From positions 2,108,001-2,172,000 of the forward strand of contig CBDHFR010000004.1 in the NCBI GenBank assembly GCA_965262665.1: a stretch of 64,000 nucleotides of DNA, given 5' to 3'. Below, in pieces: positions 9,596 through 18,603 of the stretch. The number at the start of each line of letters is the position of its first letter. The first letter of the stretch is position 1. The notes beneath the pieces were generated by a model, which saw nothing but the letters and a program-made list of their open reading frames with translations, searched no databases and was not told where the DNA came from. The DNA is from CBDBND01 sp965262665 (GTDB lineage: Bacteria > Pseudomonadota > Alphaproteobacteria > Rhodospirillales > Rhodospirillaceae). The translations under genes and the position numbers were made by a program.

Positions 9596-10783
9596 CTAGG
9601 CCGCTTTCTGTGCTCCAAAGAAATGCACCCGGCCAATGCCCCCGCGGGCCGAGGTGTGTAGGTCATCGAACGGCTCTTTGAACAGCTTGAAGTTGCCATG
9701 GTGATCTCTGTCCGCCCACCATTCCTGCACGGCGTCATGGTCGAAGCCGCCGTTGGTCATGAACTCGGTGCGGTCCCATGAGGTCCACTGGCGCCAGAAG
9801 GGCTCGGCGTTGTTGTGGCAGTCCCAATTGAGCATGAACTGGGCATGCAGGTTGTAGGCGCCGCCGTAAGGGATGTCGTAGTTCATGCACACCCCGCCAG
9901 GCGCGGTAACACGACGCATCTCGGCGATTATTTTCTTCGCCGCCTTGTTGGACGTTTCATGGAATACACCACCTGTCACCACAAGATCGAAATGGCCGTC
10001 AGGGAACGCGATGTCTTCGCCGCTCATTTGCAGGAAATGAATTTTGTGGCCCAAGGCTTCGGCGCGGGCATGGCCATACCGCAAAATCGCAGCTCCCACA
10101 TCAATGCCATAGACCTCGGCATCGGGATAGGCCTCCAGTAGAGGGGCCGTGGTCCAGCCGATGGCACAACCCACATCGAGTATGCGTTTGGGCTTGAGGT
10201 CAGGGTAGAGATCTTTGATCGCCATCACCAGCGCAGCACCGCCGCCTTGGCCCCAGCGCCCGACCATGCCGTAGGTGTAATAGTAGGCGCCTCGGTCGTA
10301 GACAGCGCCGACAAAGAGATCGTCGTCGGATACGCTGGTCTGATACCCGCCCGGCATGCAGTGAATGTCGACGGCGTCGATGTACTTTGGCATCTCGAAA
10401 TCAGGATCGAGGGTTAAGCTACCCAGCGGCTCTTCACTCTTCTTTTTCACTTCTGCCTTCATGCGATCCAATTGCCGTTCGACAATACGGCCCTGATTGT
10501 CCCACAGGGCTTCCTGCAATGCGCGCGCTGTCGCGCTCCAGAACTGGGTGTAGGGATCCTCCATCATCAAGTGATGGACTTCATCGCAATCCTCCGGGTC
10601 GCGGCCGTGTTCTTTGGCGAACTTGGGTTTCGCCCGTTTTTCGTAGACCAACTCGTCGTATGGATAGACGTTTTCCGTCATGAACATTTTCAAGGTGACC
10701 GTGAAATCTTCCCGGGCGTGTTCGTCGTGATCGGGAAGGGGCATCAGGTCATGTGGAAAGGGCTGATCAATCACCGGCAGCAT
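9596..10783 (-). CDS. Class I SAM-dependent methyltransferase paralogue (no signal peptide)
   Basis: A 395-residue protein. ILDVGCAIGW near residue 201 is motif I, VYGIDVGAAILRYGHARA follows about 20 residues later, then FDLVVTGGVFHET and a short APGG motif. The N-terminal block DPDFEMPKYIDAVDIHCMPGGY matches the paralogue at 5396. It has no signal peptide. The sequence is closer in layout to 5396 than to the two Tat-signal copies. Upstream (10784-11293) are only IS6, 60-bp-repeat and MITE remnants, so its promoter context has been rearranged. Substrate unknown. Confidence 0.85.
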   Translation of the reverse strand: MLPVIDQPFPHDLMPLPDHDEHAREDFTVTLKMFMTENVYPYDELVYEKRAKPKFAKEHGRDPEDCDEVHHLMMEDPYTQFWSATARALQEALWDNQGRIVERQLDRMKAEVKKKSEEPLGSLTLDPDFEMPKYIDAVDIHCMPGGYQTSVSDDDLFVGAVYDRGAYYYTYGMVGRWGQGGGAALVMAIKDLYPDLKPKRILDVGCAIGWTTAPLLEAYPDAEVYGIDVGAAILRYGHARAEALGHKIHFLQMSGEDIAFPDGHFDLVVTGGVFHETSNKAAKKIIAEMRRVTAPGGVCMNYDIPYGGAYNLHAQFMLNWDCHNNAEPFWRQWTSWDRTEFMTNGGFDHDAVQEWWADRDHHGNFKLFKEPFDDLHTSARGGIGRVHFFGAQKAA

Positions 10784-10864
10784 AGGGGACCTCCCATAGG
10801 GTTTGCCATTAGAAATGAGGCGCCATCATAAGCCTGCCGGACAGGGCGAAAAAGCGAATACGGC

Positions 10865-10975
10865 AACCGCTGCGACATTTTCATACAAGACCGAGCCCGC
10901 CGCCCTGGCCGAGTGGCGTCGACATGCAGCCTAAGAGTCCTCCATGGTAGGTTCTACAGGTGCGATCCAGTTAAT
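10865..10975 (+). pseudogene. IS6-family 3' remnant
   Basis: DNA corresponding to the last ~22 codons of the IS6 transposase (AACCGCTGCGACATTTTC onwards) and its downstream tail, with a small indel that shifts the frame. It ends near a degraded inverted repeat (AGTTAATCTGA). Compare 1072-1265 and 27985-28077. Confidence 0.65.
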
Positions 10976-11015
10976 CTGAAAACGCTCTGTATAAGGTTGT
11001 CGCGGGCCGGTGCGT

Positions 11016-11075
11016 CACACAAAATCTGCGGATTTTCTCAATTCTAGAAAAGTTCGGTAAAGGTGGTTGCGGGCC
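11016..11075. repeat. 60-bp dispersed repeat, copy 3
   Basis: Homologous to 84-143 and 5234-5293, and followed by the hairpin-forming GGTTGCGGGCCCCTGCAACC. The rest of 10976-11293 holds only a weak MITE end near 11120-11165. Confidence 0.85.
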
Positions 11076-11293
11076 CCTGCAACCACCGAGACCGACATTC
11101 CTGATGCGGGCGCGTTGGTCTGTTCTTTCCTATCCGCGTTTCGTTATCGGCGGATGAGGTAAACAGAAGGGACACGTCAGGCCAAACAAGAGAATCAGGA
11201 TAGCTGCAGTAACGCGTGCGAAATTCATGAGTGCAGCATTCCCGCTGACAGAGAAAATGCAAGAAAAAGGGGCTCGGGGTATAGTTTCGGATA

Positions 11294-11938
11294 ATGGACC
11301 AGATTGCTCCCTGTTTGTTCCGCTCTGATACCGAGGATCCCTTCGGCCGGAGCGATTGCTTGACCCATGCGTTCTTGCTGCAACGGGAAATAGGCAATGT
11401 CCTTATCTACAGCTCCGGTCAATTGGACAAAGACGAAACCGAACTGCGGCAGCTAGGTGGCATCACCCGCCAATACCTCAACCATCGGGACGAAGCCGCG
11501 CCTCATTGCGATTGGGTGTCGGAGACCTTCGGCTCAAAGCTCGTCTGCCATGAAGAAGAAAAAGTAGCGATTTCCAGAAAATGCACAGTCCATGAAACCT
11601 TTTCGGGTGCGACGGAGATTGCCGACGATCTCATCGCTGTTCCTACACCGGGCCATTGCCCGGGCAGCACCTGCTATCTGTGGCAAGGGCCAAAGGCGCG
11701 TTACCTCTTTACGGGGGATACCATTTATTTCGATGCCGGGAACTGGAAGGTGTTCATCGACCCCAAAGATGCGGAAATCATGACGCAAAGCCTCCAGGTC
11801 ATTGCCACCCTGGAGTTCGATGTCCTACTGCCGGGGCTATACCAAGGTGATATCTGGCGTGCGGAGGTGACCAAAGACGAGGTGCGGCAAAGGGTGGACG
11901 AGATAGCGGAACGGCTGAAACAGGGCGCAGTGCGTTAA
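11294..11938 (+). CDS. Metallo-beta-lactamase-fold hydrolase, short
   Basis: A 214-residue protein with the MBL-fold landmarks YLNHRDEAAPHCDW (a degenerate HxHxDH-type site: HRDEAAPHCDW), TPGHCPGSTCYL for the next ligand His, and FTGDTIYF for the bridging Asp. The family hydrolyses thioesters, esters or lactones at a two-metal centre. The first metal motif departs from consensus, so activity may be altered or depend on one metal. It starts at an ATG after a weak ribosome site and stands alone, downstream of repeats and upstream of three SDR genes on the same strand. Confidence 0.75.
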   Translation: MDQIAPCLFRSDTEDPFGRSDCLTHAFLLQREIGNVLIYSSGQLDKDETELRQLGGITRQYLNHRDEAAPHCDWVSETFGSKLVCHEEEKVAISRKCTVHETFSGATEIADDLIAVPTPGHCPGSTCYLWQGPKARYLFTGDTIYFDAGNWKVFIDPKDAEIMTQSLQVIATLEFDVLLPGLYQGDIWRAEVTKDEVRQRVDEIAERLKQGAVR

Positions 11939-12102
11939 TCGCCCTTCCCTCCTTCAGATTCCCCGCCCTACCATCTGGACCACACCAAGGACGCGCAGAG
12001 ACCCTGACCATGCCGGCGGAAGACCGCACCCACGGCCTCGTCGACCATTACACCCGGGGGGGACCTGCTGAACGCCATAACTGCCGGCGTTAAGGCGATT
12101 GG

Positions 12103-12606
12103 CAAACCCTCGACCTCACCGATTACGCCGAGATCGATGCGCTGATCAACAACGCCGGCATACTCGGCAATCCGGGGCAGCAACAATTGAGTAAATTGGA
12201 TTTCTCCGCCGCCGACGTGCTGTTCGCCACCAACACCTTGGGGCCATCGAAAGTGTCCGAGGCTTTTCTCGTGCACGTGGCCTCCAGCGACACCAAGAAA
12301 GTGATGATCATTTCCGGCATCGTCGGCTCCAAGACCAACACCACCGGCAACATTTATTTCTACCGGGCGAGCACGACGGCGGTAAACATGATGATCGTCA
12401 ATTTTGCGAAGGACACGAAGGAGCAGGGCATTGTCGTCGGTATGATTCACCCAGGCGTGGTGGATACGGATATGTCCACCCCCGTCAACATTCCCAAGGT
12501 GCCGGCGGATGAAAGCGCGGCGGGCGTGCGCAGTGTGATCGCCTGGTACACTCCAGAGACCTCTGCCACCTTTATGCAATACACCGGCGATCCTATGGCG
12601 TGGTAA
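12103..12606 (+). pseudogene. Short-chain dehydrogenase, 5'-truncated and internally deleted
   Basis: The readable frame starts around QTLDLTDYAEIDALINNAGI and ends GDPMAW. Compared with the intact copies downstream, the whole nucleotide-binding N-terminus is missing and about 13 codons between EIDAL and INNAG are deleted. The catalytic YxxxK has become YRAST, so the Lys is lost. It is the first of three tandem SDR paralogues. No start codon is convincing, so I call it a dead copy. Confidence 0.8.
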
Positions 12607-12659
12607 GTGAGGCGAGGTAAGAGTTTAACAATCAAGCCTTTTCAAACGGGACAACAAGC

Positions 12660-13472
12660 ATGAAGCGACTTTCTTTTCTTTTAGCAATCTTTGTTCTGTC
12701 GGCGGGCAGCACCAATGCTAAAACCGTTCTCATCACCGGGTCCAACCGGGGCATCGGTTTTGAATTCGCCAAACAATATGCCGAAGAGGATTGGGACGTG
12801 ATCGCCACCAGCCGCTCGCCGGATGATGACGGCGATTTGCAAGCGTTGGCCCGGACCAATCGCAATATCACCATCGAAGCGCTCGATGTAACCGACCTGG
12901 ACCAGATCGAGATGCTGGCTGACAAATACGACGGCACGGCCATTGATGTGCTGGTCAACAACGCGGGGATGATCGGCGACCGGCCGCGCCAAGCCTGGGG
13001 CGACCTGGATAAAGGTCTGTTCGATCAAATAATGGCAGTCAATGTGTTTGGCCCATTGAAGGTGTCGGAGGCCTTTGTCGGTCACGTGGCCGTCAGTGAG
13101 GACAAAAAAATCATCGTCATTTCAAGTGTATCCGGATCCATTGCCTCTGTTCGCGGTGCGCCTGGTGCGCCTTACTACTCGATCAGCAAGTCCGCCGTGA
13201 ATATGGCCATGCGCGGCACGGCCATGCGTCTCAAAGAACAAGGCATTACGGTGGGAATTCTTCATCCCGGCGGGGTTGATACCCGGATGCTGCGCCAAGC
13301 GTTTGGCATGTCAAAAGCGGAGGCGGAAGCTGCGGAAGATTTCGATTATCGCGGGTTTAGACCTCTGACAACGGAAGAAAGCGTTTCTCAAATGCGAACA
13401 ACAATCGCCGGCTTGACCCTCGACAGCTCCGGCAATTTTCTTAGTTACGACGGCAGCACCATTCCCTGGTAG
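12660..13472 (+). CDS. Short-chain dehydrogenase/reductase with Sec signal peptide
   Basis: A 270-residue classical-type SDR: TGSNRGIG at residues 26-33, NNAG near 101-104, a Ser in the VISSVSG strand and YSISK as catalytic YxxxK. It begins with MKRLSFLLAIFVLSAG then STNA, a textbook Sec signal peptide ending immediately before the first beta strand (KTVLITG). That predicts export of an NAD(P)H-dependent oxidoreductase, which is unusual. A ribosome site (GGGACAACAAGC) precedes the ATG. The next gene, 28 bp downstream, is a paralogue with the same arrangement. Confidence 0.9.
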   Translation: MKRLSFLLAIFVLSAGSTNAKTVLITGSNRGIGFEFAKQYAEEDWDVIATSRSPDDDGDLQALARTNRNITIEALDVTDLDQIEMLADKYDGTAIDVLVNNAGMIGDRPRQAWGDLDKGLFDQIMAVNVFGPLKVSEAFVGHVAVSEDKKIIVISSVSGSIASVRGAPGAPYYSISKSAVNMAMRGTAMRLKEQGITVGILHPGGVDTRMLRQAFGMSKAEAEAAEDFDYRGFRPLTTEESVSQMRTTIAGLTLDSSGNFLSYDGSTIPW

Positions 13473-13500
13473 GGAGTCCAGAACAAAGAAAGGGACGACA

Positions 13501-14265
13501 ATGCTTCGCGCACTATTCCTTCTCGCAACCTTATTTGCTTTTTCCTCCGCGCAAGCAGCGACGGTACTGATTACCGGCGCCAGCCGCGGCATAGGTTTAG
13601 AATTTGCCAAGCGCTATGTGGAACAAAGCTGGGATGTGATCGCCACGGCTCGGTCACCAGAAGACGACATACCGCTGCAGGATCTCGCCAAGCAGCATGA
13701 CAATATCCGCATCGAAACTTTGGACGTCACCGATCATGCAGAGATCGACGCCCTTGCCGCCAAGCTGGAGGGCACAGCCATCGATGTGCTGATCAACAAT
13801 GCTGGTATAGCTGGTGGCCGCAATACACAGGACTTTGGCAACATCGACTACTCCGTCTTTGATGACGTGATGACCACTAACGTGCTGGGGCCGGTGAAGA
13901 TCACTGAGGCTTTTTTGGATCACGTCGCCGCCAGCGAGCAAAAGAAAATCATCAATATTTCCTCGTCGGAAGGCCGCCTGTCGTTAGTGCGCGGCTCGCG
14001 CCAGCCCTTCTATCGCGCCAGCAAATCGGCCTTGAACATGGTGATGAAAAACGTCTCCATTCATCCGAGCGTAAAAGAGAGAGGTGTGATCATCGGCATC
14101 CTGACACCGGGCTTTGTCGATACCGACTTCACCGCGGGCCTGCCGAAAAGTCTCATGATCGATGTGAAAACCAGCGTCTCACGATCCATAGCCATGATCG
14201 AGAAATACGATATGGACATGTCCGGCCGCTACTTCGCCAACACCGGCGAGGAGATGACCTGGTAG
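13501..14265 (+). CDS. Short-chain dehydrogenase/reductase with Sec signal peptide
   Basis: A 254-residue SDR with TGASRGIG, NNAG and YRASK motifs. The first 19 residues (MLRALFLLATLFAFSSAQA) form a signal peptide that ends directly at the first Rossmann strand ATVLITG. A good ribosome site (AAGGGACGAC) lies before the ATG, 28 bp after the previous SDR, so the two are probably co-transcribed. Both share the ending pattern of a glycine, an aromatic and a terminal TW or PW. Substrate unknown, probably an alcohol/ketone pair. Confidence 0.9.
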   Translation: MLRALFLLATLFAFSSAQAATVLITGASRGIGLEFAKRYVEQSWDVIATARSPEDDIPLQDLAKQHDNIRIETLDVTDHAEIDALAAKLEGTAIDVLINNAGIAGGRNTQDFGNIDYSVFDDVMTTNVLGPVKITEAFLDHVAASEQKKIINISSSEGRLSLVRGSRQPFYRASKSALNMVMKNVSIHPSVKERGVIIGILTPGFVDTDFTAGLPKSLMIDVKTSVSRSIAMIEKYDMDMSGRYFANTGEEMTW

Positions 14266-14348
14266 CCGATATACAAGTACTAGGAAGCGGAAATACGGAG
14301 AGGATTTACCATGACGGACGCTGACAAAGGGACCTATCTCAAATTGGC

Positions 14349-14426
14349 TGTCTTTTTGGAAAACCTCTTCCACACTTGGACGATTCGCATCATGAGGACC
14401 GGCGGATAAGGTTTTCGGGAAGGACG
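14349..14426. repeat. 78-bp MITE of the rve-IS family
   Basis: Ends TGTCTTTTTGGAAAACC and GGTTTTCGGGAAGGAC flank a centre with CGCATCATGAGGA. Same length and layout as the copies at 9296 and 45404. Directly followed by a transposase fragment of the presumed parent IS. Confidence 0.75.
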
Positions 14427-14590
14427 ACTACGCCCGATACTACAATCACGCCCGGACGCACCTCTCCCTATGCAAGGACTCGCCGATTCCACGTCCTGCC
14501 GTGCGGCACGACGCCATCTCAAGGCATGAACACCTCAGTGGGTTGCGCCATGAATACCGGCGGATAAAACAAACGGAAGGGGCAGGTACA
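14426..14590 (+). pseudogene. rve-type IS transposase, C-terminal remnant
   Basis: Reads DYARYYNHARTHLSLCKDSP and then HEHLSGLRHEYRRI, the C-terminal signature of integrase-core transposases (RTHLSL...GLHHxYRRI). The 3' end runs into GGCGGATAAAACAAACGGAAGGGG, whose layout matches the right ends of the MITEs. This links the MITE family to this transposase type. Related fragments lie at 34594 and 45165. Confidence 0.7.
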
Positions 14591-14727
14591 GGGGTGAGAC
14601 GTATCTCACCGTTGAGATTGGATAGGATTTCCCAAGTGTTTTGTGCTGGACGGACTATTGGTTGACCTTTCCGTCTGAACGAATGTTCTGAAGGTAAGTT
14701 AATGCCCTACATTCTTAAGACAAACCT

Positions 14728-14804
14728 CTGCCCCTTTCGAAAACCTTATCCGCGGATCTTCATGATGCAAACCGCCTTGGCGTGGATGAGGTGTCGGAAG
14801 GCGC
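14728..14804. repeat. 77-bp MITE of the rve-IS family, opposite orientation
   Basis: Left end TGCCCCTTTCGAAAACCTTA, centre with GATCTTCATGATGCAAA (complement of the centre in the 78-bp copies), right end GGATGAGGTGTCGGAAGG. The surrounding 14591-14858 shows no gene. Confidence 0.7.
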
Positions 14805-14858
14805 AGGTATTCGGAAGAGACAGCCCCAGCAGGCGCTCCTTCCCCAGCCAAGCACAAA

Positions 14859-15542
14859 CTAGTGGATTGATTCCAACGTTTGGAACCCTCTGTTTCGTGC
14901 GGCGATGATATGATCGGGGTCGGCTTTCCAGATCAAGGGTTTTGGGTTTGCGTCATTGTATTCGCGGACAAAGCGGTTGATGGCGGCCTGAAGGTCGACG
15001 ACGGATTGGAAGACGCCACACTTGAGCCCGCGCCGCGTGAGTTTGGCGAAGAAGCCCTCGACGGCATTGAGCCACGAGCACGAGGTCGGCGTGAAGTGGA
15101 AGGTCCAGCGTGGATGGCGGGCGAGCCAGGCGCGGACCTTGTCCTTCTTGTGCGCAGCGTAGTTGTCGAGGATGACGTGGACGGCCTTGTCCGTCGGCAC
15201 CTCGCGCTCGATGCGGTTGAGGAAGCGGATGAACTCCTGATGGCGGTGGCGCTGCATGTTCTGTGCGATGACCGTACCGTCCAGCACGTTGAGCGCGGCG
15301 AACAGCGTCGTCGTGCCATGCCGTTTGTAATCATAGGGCATCGTACCGGCGCGGCCCTTCTTCATCGGCAGGCCGGGTTGGGTGCGGTCGAGAGCCTGGA
15401 TCTGCGACTTCTCATCAACCGACAGCACCACGGCATGGGCCGGCGGGTCGACATACAAGCCGACGATATCCGTGAGCTTCTCGGCAAAGGCGGGATCATT
15501 GGAGAGCTTGAAGTGCCGCCAGCGGTGCGGGCTGAGGCCATG
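14859..15542 (-). pseudogene. IS630-family transposase, C-terminal part
   Basis: Reads HFKLSNDPAFAEKLTDIVGL, VVLSVDEKSQIQALDR, VHVILDNYAAHK and SWLNAVEGFFAKLTRRGLK, the three DDE blocks of a well-known IS630 subgroup. The N-terminal ~100 residues are missing because an IS3 right end (15543 onward) is fused there. The natural stop at 14859 is intact. The N-terminal IS630 fragment at 20639-21358 belongs to a different subgroup, so the two are not halves of one element. Confidence 0.88.
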
Positions 15543-15850
15543 TGGACCTGCACCGCAAAAGTGGAGAGTTACCTTCTCACCTAAGCCGCCATACTTTCGC
15601 ACTTCACCGGACTGATGCTGCCCAGATATGAATGGCGACGACGCGGATTATAAAATCCATTGATATAATGGAACAGGGCGTTTTGTGCCTGTTCCCTGGT
15701 TTCATAGTGTTCCCTCCATATTAATTCTGCTTTCAATGATTTGAAGAACGTTTCTACAGTCGCATTGCCATAGCAATTCCCTTTGCCAGACATCGAAGAG
15801 AGAAAGCCGTGGCCTTTGAGAAGTTTCCGGTAATCGTTGGAGCAATACTG

Positions 15851-17332
15851 GGCGGGTTCAATCGGTCGTCGCAACACTCTGGCATAGGAGGTTGCTATGA
15901 CGGGTACGCAGACGGCGGTCGGATCGGTCTGGACGGAGCAAGTTGCATTCGCCAGGTCGACCGGACTCGGCACGGCGTGAGGAGCTTGTTCGGTTCTGGG
16001 CAGCGATTGCGACGGGGCGTTCGAGCGAGGACGCGGCCCGAGATGCCGGTGTATCCCCTCCGGTAGGCTCGAGGTGGTTCCGGAGGTCGGGCGGCATGCC
16101 ACCAGCACATTTATCGCAATCGGCCAAGCCGCTGTCAGGACGTTACCTGTCTTTCGAGGAACGTGAGGAGATTGCTCTTCTGCGCGCTCAGGGAAGAGGC
16201 ATACGTCATATTGCTTGCCGGCTGGAGCGAGCACCGTCGACGATCTCCCGCGAGGTGCGGCGCAACGCGGCGACCCGAAGCGGTGGCCTGGACTACCGAG
16301 CAACGACGGCGCAGTGGCATGCTGATCGATCCGCCAAAAGGCCGCAGCCAGCCAAGCTGGCAACGAATGAGGCGCTGCGGCGCGATGTGCAGGATCGGCT
16401 TGCGGGTCGGATCTCGGCACCGGATGGAACGGTGATCGAGGGGCCACGCGTCGTCTGGAACGGTCGTCGGCATGGGCCGCGGCAGCGCAGGCGATGGGCC
16501 AGGGCCTGGAGTCCTGAGCAGATCGCGCACCGTCTTCGGATCGACTATCCTGGGGACGGGCCCGAGGATCAAGCGATGCGGATCAGTCATGAGGCGATCT
16601 ATCAGGCGCTCTACGTACAGGGCCGCGGCGCACTCCGTCGTGAGCTGACCGCCTGCCTTCGCACGGGAAGGGCACTGCGCGTGCCTCGGGCACGTAGCCG
16701 CCGGCGGGGAAAATCCTTCGTCACGCCTGAGATCATGATCAGTGAACGATCGGCGGAAGCAGCTGATCGGGCCGTACCCGGACACTGGGAAGGTGACCTG
16801 ATCATCGGCTTGGGCAGATCGGCGATCGGCACTCTGGTGGAACGCGCCACGCGGCTCACAATGCTGCTGCATCTTCCCCGAATGGAAGGCCACGGCACCG
16901 TCCCGCGCGTGAAGAACGGGCCTGCGCTTGCCGGCTGGAGCGAGTATGGGGCTGAAGCGGTTCGCGATGCCATCGCCCGGACGATCACGACATTGCCAGC
17001 GCAGCTTCGCCGCTCGCTGACCTGGGACCAGGGAGCAGAGATGGCCAGGCATGCGGATCTGCGGATCGCAACCGGCCTTCCCGTCTACTTCTGCGAACCG
17101 CACAGCCCTTGGCAACGCGGAACGAACGAGAACACCAATGGATTGCTTCGACAGTACTTCCCGAAAGGAACCGATCTGAGCGCACACAGTCCGGACGTAC
17201 TCGCAGTTGTTGCTGACGCGCTCAATACACGGCCCCGCAAGACCCTCGGATGGAGAACTCCCGCCGAAGCTCTGGACCAGTGCTTGCAGGCCAGTCAAAC
17301 TGAACGTGTTGCGACGACCGGTTGAACCCGCC
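15851..17332. mobile_element. IS30-family insertion sequence, complete
   Basis: 1482 bp. The termini read GGCGGGTTCAATCGGTCGTC on the left and, on the complement of the right end, GGCGGGTTCAACCGGTCGTC: about 27 bp of inverted repeat with one mismatch. The insertion target is OrfB of an IS3 copy, and CTG is duplicated on both sides. A second copy, truncated after 981 bp, lies at 19658. Confidence 0.92.
15943..17325 (+). CDS. IS30-family transposase
   Basis: About 460 residues from a TTG start. ATG 15898 opens a frame that stops early. The family helix-turn-helix lies in YLSFEEREEIALLRAQG through PSTISREVRRN. The catalytic triad sits in GHWEGDLIIG (D), SLTWDQGAEMARH (D) and HSPWQRGTNENTNGLLRQYF (E), the usual IS30 arrangement. 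It appears functional and could act on the truncated copy's left end. The gene fills the IS between its two terminal repeats. Confidence 0.92.
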   Translation: MHSPGRPDSARREELVRFWAAIATGRSSEDAARDAGVSPPVGSRWFRRSGGMPPAHLSQSAKPLSGRYLSFEEREEIALLRAQGRGIRHIACRLERAPSTISREVRRNAATRSGGLDYRATTAQWHADRSAKRPQPAKLATNEALRRDVQDRLAGRISAPDGTVIEGPRVVWNGRRHGPRQRRRWARAWSPEQIAHRLRIDYPGDGPEDQAMRISHEAIYQALYVQGRGALRRELTACLRTGRALRVPRARSRRRGKSFVTPEIMISERSAEAADRAVPGHWEGDLIIGLGRSAIGTLVERATRLTMLLHLPRMEGHGTVPRVKNGPALAGWSEYGAEAVRDAIARTITTLPAQLRRSLTWDQGAEMARHADLRIATGLPVYFCEPHSPWQRGTNENTNGLLRQYFPKGTDLSAHSPDVLAVVADALNTRPRKTLGWRTPAEALDQCLQASQTERVATTG

Positions 17333-17892
17333 CTGCGAGCCACGATCAGAATGATGAATGACCCCTGGTGGCGGTTGTCGCAATGCAATGGCCCTTTTCA
17401 GAGCCTTGATCGGCAAATCCCGTTTGAGCCTGTCGCTGACGGCCCAGCCAATGACACGGCGTGAATACAAATCGATGATCACCGCAAGATACAGCCAGCC
17501 CGCTGCCGTCCAGAGATAGCTGATATCACCGGCCCATTTCTGGTTTGGTCCCGTGGCCTGAAAATCTCCATCCAGAAGGTTGGGAGCTATGTTGTGGTTG
17601 TGATTACTGTTTGTCGTGCGTTTGAATTTATGAGTTCTGACGATGCGAATATCGTTCTCCCGCATCAACCGCCCGACCCGGCGTTCACCAATGACGCTGC
17701 CTTGATCCCTGAGTTCATCAGTCATTCGCTGGCGACCATAGGCCCGATAATTACGGGCATGTTCGGCACGAATATGGGCCAAATAGACCCTGTCGTCGCG
17801 TTGGCGCTGACTGGCAGGGCGAGACACCCAAGCGTAGTAGCCGCTTTCACTGACCCTCAGGACTTTGCACTGTCCGTCATCAAAACAAATGG

Positions 17893-17970
17893 GTGGACCT
17901 GCACCGCAAAAGTGGAGAGTTACCTTCTCACCTAAGCCGCCATACTTTCGCACTTCACCGGACTGATGCT
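17893..17970. mobile_element. IS3 right-end remnant
   Basis: A 78-bp copy of the IS3 right terminus, identical in type to 15543-15620 and including the end of OrfB (antisense). It is joined on its right to a cupin-like fragment. It marks another IS3 insertion or a recombination scar. Confidence 0.85.
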
Positions 17971-18102
17971 GCCGAGGTTGTTCTGCGTTGCGGCCCAATC
18001 GAGAGGCATACCTTCGCGGGTGAATTGCACTTCACCCTCAACAGCGAGACCAAATCCTACGGACCGGGGGAATGGTATCGGGTACCAAAGGGAGCACCCT
18101 GA
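17971..18102 (+). pseudogene. Cupin-like domain, C-terminal remnant
   Basis: The frame reads EVVLRCGPIERHTFAGEL, HFTLNSETKSYGPGEWYRVP and ends KGAP. Alternating short strands with GEL.F.L and PGEWYRVPKGAP fit the second cupin motif, in which a glycine turn precedes the barrel end. The upstream part is replaced by an IS3 end. The fragment is too short for a firm family call. Confidence 0.4.
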
Positions 18103-18138
18103 CGTTGCTCCCAAAATCCGGACCAGGTGGTTCTTCAC

Positions 18139-18263
18139 CTATGCGGCCTGATCGATGGTCATATTTCTCCTGGCCTGTGCCGGCGTCCGGTAGCCGATGC
18201 TCGAGTGGCGCCATCGTTGGTTATAGAAGATCTCGATGTACTCGAATAGCGCAGCCCTGGCCT
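18139..18263 (-). pseudogene. Second IS3-family OrfB, C-terminal part
   Basis: Reads ARAALFEYIEIFYNQRWRHS then GYRTPAQARRNM, the typical OrfB end. It is the continuation of the fragment at 19496-19657. Removing the IS3 at 18264-19495 and one copy of a 3-bp duplication (CCT) restores the frame RREARAALFEY across the junction. Confidence 0.88.
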
Positions 18264-18327
18264 TGGACTGGTACCGGTAAAATGGAGAGTGCCTTCTGTT
18301 AAAGTTTAAACTCAACAGGAGGCCCAT

Positions 18328-18603
18328 ATGGGTATCGGAAGAACTGAGGAATTTCGTTCTGAAGCCGTTCGGATTGCATTGACGAGCGGGCTATCACACA
18401 AGCAAGTTGCCGCCGATCTTGGCATTGGCCTGTCTACATTAGGCAAGTGGATTACCGCTCATAAGCACACTGAGCTGCTGTCCGGCCCTCATAATGATAA
18501 AGACAAGGAATTGGCTCGCCTTTGCAAGGAGAACAGGACATTGCGTGAGGAGCGGGACATTTTAAAAAAAGCGACGGCCTTCTTCGCGAGCCAAAGCCGA
18601 TGA
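18328..18603 (+). CDS. IS3 OrfA, transposase helix-turn-helix subunit
   Basis: 91 residues with an HTH in RIALTSGLSHKQVAADLGIG and a C-terminal leucine-zipper-like coiled coil (KELARLCKENRTLREERDIL). Near the end the run ATTTTAAAAAAAGCG offers an A-tract for -1 ribosomal frameshifting into OrfB, as usual in IS3 elements. The stop overlaps the OrfB start in ATGA. It acts with OrfB as a fused transposase. Confidence 0.93.
   Translation: MGIGRTEEFRSEAVRIALTSGLSHKQVAADLGIGLSTLGKWITAHKHTELLSGPHNDKDKELARLCKENRTLREERDILKKATAFFASQSR

Larger units (their letters stand above)
15543..17886 (-). mobile_element. IS3-family copy A, truncated and split by IS30
   Basis: The right terminal repeat (TGGACCTGCACCGCAAAAG) starts at 15543, followed by the OrfB 3' part to 15850. 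The frame resumes at 17333 after an IS30 insertion and continues to about 17872, where OrfB is cut near its N-terminus (CKVLRVSESGYYAW). OrfA and the left end are missing. A 3-bp duplication CTG (15848-15850 and 17333-17335) brackets the IS30. This copy has Ser in DQGSVIGERR, as in the copy at 35140. Confidence 0.88.

Noticed and set aside
14880..15584. Long plus-strand ORF opposite the IS630 fragment
   Set aside because: It is the antisense shadow of the transposase. The minus strand has all DDE motifs.
16135..17388. Minus-strand ORF of 417 codons across the IS30
   Set aside because: Shadow of the IS30 transposase, also reproduced over the second IS30 copy.
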